From Streptomyces sp. NBC_01283 (GTDB lineage Bacteria > Actinomycetota > Actinomycetes > Streptomycetales > Streptomycetaceae): 64,000 nt of DNA. A program made the position numbers and the translations under genes. Shown here one piece after another: positions 59,786 through 64,000 of this stretch; position 1 is the stretch's first letter, and each line of letters starts with the position of its first letter. The notes under the pieces were generated by a model. That model had not been told where the DNA came from, did not search any database, and saw only the letters and a list, made by a program, of their open reading frames with translations. Location: assembly GCF_041435335.1 (NCBI RefSeq), contig NZ_CP108430.1:7970001-8034000 (forward strand). The letters run 5' to 3'.

Positions 59786-60889
59786 GTGAAGCTGTGCTGG
59801 CTGGACATCCGTAGCGCGAACGGAGCCAAGGAAGCCATCGTCGAGGAAGCCGTCCACCAGCGGGTGGACGCCATCGTCGCGGCCGATCCGGCTGACCTGG
59901 AGCCGCTTCCCCCGACGGTGAAGAAGGTCCTGTTCCCGCAGAACCAGCCGCTGCCGGAGAAGCTGGAACCCGCTGACCTGGTCATAGTCGACCCGGCCCG
60001 CCACGGGGAGCCCGCCGAACTGGCGCATCAGTACCCGGACGTGGAGTTCGGCCGCTACGTGGAGATCACGGACGCCGACAGTCTCGAGGACGCCTGCCGC
60101 GCCGCGCGCCTCGACAAGTGGAGCCTCCTCTACTTCCGGGACCCCACCAAGATCCCGCTGGAGATCGTGCTGGCCGCCGCGGCCGGAGCGGAGGGCAGCA
60201 TCATCACGCAGGTGGCCGACGTCGAGGAGGGAGAGATCGTCTTCGGCGTCCTCGAACACGGCTCCGACGGCGTGATGCTCGCCCCCCGCACGGTGGGGGA
60301 GGCGACCGAACTCAAGGCCGCCGCGGTCAGCAAGGCGGCGGACCTGCCGCTGGTGGAGCTTGAGGTCACCGGGATCCGGCGTGTGGGGATGGGGGAGCGT
60401 GCGTGCGTCGACACCTGCACGAACTTCCGTCTCGACGAAGGCATTCTCGTCGGCTCGCACTCCACCGGCATGATCCTTTGCTGCAGCGAGACGCACCCGC
60501 TGCCGTACATGCCGACACGGCCGTTCCGGGTCAATGCCGGTGCGCTGCACTCGTACACCCTGTCGGCCGAGGGGCGGACCAACTACCTCAGTGAACTCGT
60601 CTCCGGCGGCCGGGTGCTGGCTGTCGACTCGCAGGGCAAGTCGCGGGTGGTCACCGTGGGCAGGGTCAAGATCGAGACGCGTCCGCTGCTCGCGATCGAC
60701 CTGGTCGCGGCCTCAGGGGTGAAGGTCAACCTCATCGTCCAGGACGACTGGCATGTACGTGTGCTCGGTCCGGGCGGCACGGTCCTGAACGTCACGGACC
60801 TGACGCCGGGCACGAAGGTGCTCGGCCACCTGCCGGTCGAGCAGCGGCACGTCGGCTACCCGATCGACGAGTTCTGCATCGAGAAGTGA
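59786..60889 (+). CDS. griH: GriH-like 3-amino-4-hydroxybenzoate synthase (DHQ synthase II family)
   Basis: A 367-residue protein of the archaeal-type 3-dehydroquinate synthase II family. It has LCWLDIRSANGAKEAIVEEA at the start, ELEVTGIRRVGMGERACVDT, GILVGSHSTGMILCCSETHP, RPFRVNAGALHSYTL and TKVLGHLPVEQRHVG near the end. GriH cyclises and aromatises the GriI product to 3-amino-4-hydroxybenzoic acid. The archaeal paralogue makes dehydroquinate with NAD, but the aspartate-kinase neighbour and the bacterial host favour the GriH role. Start GTG 59786 after AAGGAGA. Confidence 0.9.
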   Translation: MKLCWLDIRSANGAKEAIVEEAVHQRVDAIVAADPADLEPLPPTVKKVLFPQNQPLPEKLEPADLVIVDPARHGEPAELAHQYPDVEFGRYVEITDADSLEDACRAARLDKWSLLYFRDPTKIPLEIVLAAAAGAEGSIITQVADVEEGEIVFGVLEHGSDGVMLAPRTVGEATELKAAAVSKAADLPLVELEVTGIRRVGMGERACVDTCTNFRLDEGILVGSHSTGMILCCSETHPLPYMPTRPFRVNAGALHSYTLSAEGRTNYLSELVSGGRVLAVDSQGKSRVVTVGRVKIETRPLLAIDLVAASGVKVNLIVQDDWHVRVLGPGGTVLNVTDLTPGTKVLGHLPVEQRHVGYPIDEFCIEK

Positions 60890-61686
60890 GCGACGGCAGC
60901 GAGGCGAGGCGAGCGGTGGCCGCGATGACCGCTCGACCCGTGCTGGATTTCCATGTACGTCTGGCTCCCCGGCCCGGGGCCGGGGAGCGGCTCCTGTCGG
61001 CCATGGACGACAGCGGGCTGGAGCGGGCCGTGGTGTGCGCCGGCGGCACCATCGACCTGGACCGCCTGGCCCGCCAGCTCGTCGAGGGCGGGTACGTCGA
61101 GACCGATGCCGACAACGACACGGTGCTGAAGACCTGCGCGGACACGGACGGGCGCCTGGTGCCGTTCTACTTCGCCAACCCGCACCGCCCGAGCGAGGAA
61201 TACCGTTCCAGGGCCGCCGAGTTCCGCGGCCTGGAGGTCTCGCCCGCCGTGCACGGCATCGGTCTGGCCGACCCCCGTGTCGAGGAACTGGTCGGTGTGG
61301 CGGCCGAGTTCGGCCACCCGGTCTATGTGGTGTGCCTGTCCCGGCCCGGGGCGGGCGTCGCCGACCTGGTCGGTGTGGCCCGCCGGTTCCCGCAGGTGAA
61401 CTTCGTGCTCGGGCACAGCGGCATCGGCAACATCGACTTCCACGCGCTCACCCTGATCCGGGACGAGCTCAACATCGTGCTGGAGACCTCCGGCGGCTAC
61501 ACCTGCGTGGCCGAGGCGGCGGTGAGCCGCCTCGGGGCCGAGCGCGTGGTGTTCGGCTCCGAGTATCCGCTCCAGCACCCGGCCGTGGAGCTTGCCAAGT
61601 TCCAGGTGCTGCGGCTGCCGCCCGAGCAGTGGCGGCAGATCGCCTGGGACAACGCGCACCGACTCTTGGGAGAGGAACAGCAGTGA
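60886..61686 (+). CDS. Amidohydrolase-2-family enzyme with altered metal motifs
   Basis: A 266-residue TIM-barrel protein of the amidohydrolase-2 superfamily. Residues near the start read LDFHVRLAPRPG, where the usual HxH has Arg in place of the second His. The middle has HPVYVVCLSRPG where a His is usual, then NFVLGHSGIGNIDFHALT. The end has VVFGSEYPLQHP, with Glu for the usual Asp. So only part of the metal site is standard. It overlaps griH (GTGA) and the ligase gene (GTGA). In nataxazole-type clusters an amidohydrolase closes benzoxazoles together with a ligase; this pair could do the same. Function is inferred. Confidence 0.75.
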   Translation: MSDGSEARRAVAAMTARPVLDFHVRLAPRPGAGERLLSAMDDSGLERAVVCAGGTIDLDRLARQLVEGGYVETDADNDTVLKTCADTDGRLVPFYFANPHRPSEEYRSRAAEFRGLEVSPAVHGIGLADPRVEELVGVAAEFGHPVYVVCLSRPGAGVADLVGVARRFPQVNFVLGHSGIGNIDFHALTLIRDELNIVLETSGGYTCVAEAAVSRLGAERVVFGSEYPLQHPAVELAKFQVLRLPPEQWRQIAWDNAHRLLGEEQQ

Positions 61687-62999
61687 CCGACCCCCACGCG
61701 AGCCTGCCTCGACTCGGCCAGTGGAACGGCCCGGAGGAGCTGCGGCTCCTGCAGGAGAAACAGCTCCAGCAAACCGTCACCTGGGCCGCCCGCTCACCCT
61801 TCTACCGTCGGCGGCTGAACGGCACAGCCCTGCCCACGACCCCCTCCGACCTCGCCGCGCTGCCGTTGACCACCAAGCAGGACCTGCGCGACAACTACCC
61901 CTTCGGCATGCTCGCCGTCCCGAAGGAACGGCTGGCCACCTACCACGAGTCGAGCGGGACCGCCGGGCACCCCACCCCCTCGTACTACACGCAAGAGGAC
62001 TGGGCCGACCTGGCGGAGCGCTTCGCCCGCAAGTGGATAGGGATCTCCGGCGCGGACACCTTCCTGGTCCGCACGCCGTACGCGCTGCTTCTGACGGGAC
62101 ATCTCGCGCATGCCGCCGGCCGTCTGCACGGCGCCACGGTGGTGCCCGGTGACAACCGGTCGCTGGCCATGCCGTACGCCCGCGTGGTCCGCGTCATGCA
62201 CGACCTGGACGTATCGCTGACCTGGTCGGTACCGACCGAATGCCTCATCTGGGCCGCCGCGGCGAAAGCGGCCGGGCACCGGCCGGACACCGACTTCCCC
62301 GGACTGCGTGCGCTGTTCGTCGGCGGAGAGCCGCTCACCTCCGCCCGCCGCCGCCGGATCAGCCGGCTGTGGGGGGTACCGGTGATCGAGGAGTACGGCT
62401 CCACGGAGACCGGCAGCCTCGCCGGGGAGTGCGAGCACGGCCGGATGCACCTGTGGGCCGACCGGGCGCTGTTCGAGGTGTACGACCCGCGGACGGGCAC
62501 GGTCAGCGCGGACGGCGAGGGCGAACTCGTGGTCACGCCCCTGTTCCGCGAGGCGATGCCCCTGCTGCGCTACAACCTTGAGGACAACGTGTCGGTCTCC
62601 TACGACGACTGCGCCTGCGGGTGGGGCCTGCCCACGGTCCAGGTGCTCGGCAGAGCGGCGTTCGGCCACCAGGTCGGCGGCGCGACGATCACCCAGCACA
62701 AGCTCGAGGAGCTCGTCTTCTCCCTGCCGGACTCCTACGAGGTGTTGTTCTGGCGGGCGAGGGCGGAACCGACCGTACTGCGCATCGAGATCGAGGTGCC
62801 CGAGGAGCACCGGGCCGCCGCCCAGGCGGAACTGGAGGCCTCGGTGCGCGCCGTGCTCGGCGTCAGCAGCGAGGTCACCGGCCTGGCCCCGGGGACTCTG
62901 ATACCCCACGAGGCGCTGACCGCCATGCCTGATGTGGTGAAACCACGCAGCCTCTTCGGGCCCGACGAGGACTGGGGCAAAGCGCTCCTCTACTACTGA
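61683..62999 (+). CDS. PaaK-like AMP-forming ligase
   Basis: A 438-residue adenylating enzyme of the phenylacetate-CoA ligase group. It has ATYHESSGTAGHPTPSYYTQ (phosphate loop), LRALFVGGEPLTSARRRRIS, VIEEYGSTETGSLAGEC, GELVVTPLFREAMPLLRYN, and the C-terminal lid with GATITQHKLEELV. It should activate an aromatic carboxylic acid, most simply the aminohydroxybenzoate made next door, and pass it to CoA, an amine or a hydroxyl. Start GTG 61683 overlaps the amidohydrolase stop. The tight coupling suggests the two act in sequence. Confidence 0.88.
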   Translation: MTDPHASLPRLGQWNGPEELRLLQEKQLQQTVTWAARSPFYRRRLNGTALPTTPSDLAALPLTTKQDLRDNYPFGMLAVPKERLATYHESSGTAGHPTPSYYTQEDWADLAERFARKWIGISGADTFLVRTPYALLLTGHLAHAAGRLHGATVVPGDNRSLAMPYARVVRVMHDLDVSLTWSVPTECLIWAAAAKAAGHRPDTDFPGLRALFVGGEPLTSARRRRISRLWGVPVIEEYGSTETGSLAGECEHGRMHLWADRALFEVYDPRTGTVSADGEGELVVTPLFREAMPLLRYNLEDNVSVSYDDCACGWGLPTVQVLGRAAFGHQVGGATITQHKLEELVFSLPDSYEVLFWRARAEPTVLRIEIEVPEEHRAAAQAELEASVRAVLGVSSEVTGLAPGTLIPHEALTAMPDVVKPRSLFGPDEDWGKALLYY

Positions 63000-63012
63000 G
63001 GAGGACGACGAC

Positions 63013-64000
63013 ATGCCGCAGATGAGGGTGGCCGTGGCCGGCGGCGGAATCGCCGGCCTCGTCCTGGCCGTCGCGCTCCGCCGGGCCGGCATCGACTGCC
63101 ACGTCTATGAGCAGGCGGAACATCTGACCGAGGTCGGCGCAGGGGTCCAGGTGGCGCCCAACGCCAGCCGGCTTCTCCGCCGCCTCGGCCTGCGAGACCG
63201 CTTGCGCAGCATCGCTGTCGCACCGCAGGCGATCGAGATGCGCCGCTGGGACGACGGCACGCTGCTGCAGCGGACTCCGCTGGGTGAACCGTGCCGCCGC
63301 CGCTTCGGAGCGCCGTACTACACCGTGCACCGTGCGGACCTGCACAGCAGCCTGCTCGCGCTCCTTCCGCCCGACCGCATCCACCTCGGGGCCCGTTGTG
63401 CCGCCGTGTCGCAGGACCAGGACGCGGCCCGGCTGCACCTGTCGGACGGCACGGTCGTCGCTGCGGACCTCGTCGTGGGCGCCGACGGCATTCACTCGCT
63501 CGTGCGGGAGCAGATCGTGGCCGACCGGCCGCGCTATTCCGGGCAGACGATCTACCGGGGTCTGGTTCCGGCCGAGCGGGTGCGCCACCTGCTCGACGAG
63601 CCGTGTGTGCGGCTGTGGTTCGGACCGGACCAGCACTGCGTGTGCTACCCGGTGTCAGCCGGACGGCAGGTGAGTTTCGGCGCGACCGTGGCCGCATCGG
63701 ACTGGCGGGAGGAGTCCTGGTCGGCGCGGGGTGACGTCGCCGAACTGGCAGCCGCGTACAAGGGCTGGCACCCGGATGTCGTGCGGCTCATCGGTGCGGC
63801 GGACACGGTCAGCAGATGGGCGCTGCACGATCGCGACAGCATCGACCGGCTCAGTTCGGGGCGGGTGACCGTCATCGGTGACGCCGCGCACCCGATGCTG
63901 CCGTTCCAGGCACAGGGCGCGAACCAGGCGGTCGAGGACGCCGTCGTACTCGCTGTCTGTCTGGCCGGGGCGGGATCGGGCGGCCTGGAAGGGGCGTTGC
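63013..64000 (+). CDS. FAD-dependent aromatic monooxygenase, cut by window edge
   Basis: The first 329 residues of a group A flavin monooxygenase. It has the FAD-binding GGGIAGLVLAVALRRAG (10-26), the LVVGADGIHSLVREQI block, and the second FAD motif GDAAHPMLPFQAQGANQAVE near residue 290. The closest look is to salicylate- or 3-hydroxybenzoate-hydroxylases, which hydroxylate, sometimes with loss of CO2. An action on an aminohydroxybenzoate intermediate is plausible. Start ATG 63013 after GAGGAGGA. The C-terminus lies beyond the right edge. Confidence 0.9.
   Translation, partial: MPQMRVAVAGGGIAGLVLAVALRRAGIDCHVYEQAEHLTEVGAGVQVAPNASRLLRRLGLRDRLRSIAVAPQAIEMRRWDDGTLLQRTPLGEPCRRRFGAPYYTVHRADLHSSLLALLPPDRIHLGARCAAVSQDQDAARLHLSDGTVVAADLVVGADGIHSLVREQIVADRPRYSGQTIYRGLVPAERVRHLLDEPCVRLWFGPDQHCVCYPVSAGRQVSFGATVAASDWREESWSARGDVAELAAAYKGWHPDVVRLIGAADTVSRWALHDRDSIDRLSSGRVTVIGDAAHPMLPFQAQGANQAVEDAVVLAVCLAGAGSGGLEGAL

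Noticed and set aside
59786..60889. GriH homologue as a dehydroquinate synthase for the shikimate pathway
   Set aside because: Streptomyces use the ordinary AroB; the aspartate kinase-aldolase-GriH order is that of aminohydroxybenzoate pathways.

Overview
The window is high-GC actinobacterial DNA and almost certainly a Streptomyces chromosome. The evidence is the pervasive third-position G/C, the frequent GTG starts and ATGA/GTGA overlaps, rare TTA codons, an SsgA-like sporulation protein, DUF5133 genes, a RheA/Hsp18 pair, a complete actinobacterial mce operon and a large secondary-metabolite cluster. No rRNA, tRNA, CRISPR array, transposase or integrase was recognised. Both ends are cut inside genes (an MFS transporter on the left, an FAD monooxygenase on the right).

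Left part (1-8.3 kb): a patchwork of small regulatory and stress units. It holds an MFS pump with a divergent MarR, a mycothiol-dependent isomerase-family protein, a decayed FG-GAP repeat, two DUF5133 paralogues around an SsgA-like gene, the divergent hsp18/rheA pair with two RheA-type operators, a TetR gene behind paired palindromes, and a PucR-type regulator with a TTA codon at position 5. Centre-left (9-23.3 kb): a continuous mce lipid-import operon. It runs from a secreted two-domain leader protein through the MceG ATPase, two YrbE permeases and MceA-F to a duplicated pair of Mce-associated membrane proteins and a lipoprotein. It is followed by a methyltransferase and a cell-surface locus (24.2-29.4 kb) of three secreted proteins that share the N-terminal domain of the mce leader protein. 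One of these has a LAATG sortase signal and one has a WxL-like C-terminal domain next to a DUF916 (WxL-partner) protein. Two of the three share a distinctive promoter with a palindrome.

Centre (30-38.8 kb): a glycosyltransferase, a lytic transglycosylase, a small trypsin-co-occurring protein, a striking 1160-residue fusion (trypsin-like protease, STAND-type NTPase, histidine kinase, receiver), and an MMPL exporter.

Right part (39.3-64 kb, continuing beyond the window): a biosynthetic cluster. Two large LuxR regulators (one lacking its ATPase core, with a TTA codon) precede a translationally coupled operon. That operon encodes a polyprenyl diphosphate synthase, all six mevalonate-pathway enzymes from HMG-CoA synthase to type II IPP isomerase, and an NphB-type aromatic prenyltransferase. 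A two-component system, a DoxX-like protein and a PhzE-type aminodeoxyisochorismate synthase run leftward. Aspartate kinase, GriI and GriH homologues (3-amino-4-hydroxybenzoate formation), an amidohydrolase, a PaaK-like ligase and an FAD monooxygenase run rightward. The two divergent promoter regions of the cluster (44.3 and 57.6 kb) carry the same 18-bp dyad at an identical 40-bp distance from a common TACTGTCGTG box, so one regulator probably co-controls the terpenoid and aromatic halves. My reading is a prenylated aminohydroxybenzoate product, possibly a benzoxazole made by the ligase plus amidohydrolase. The exact product is inference.
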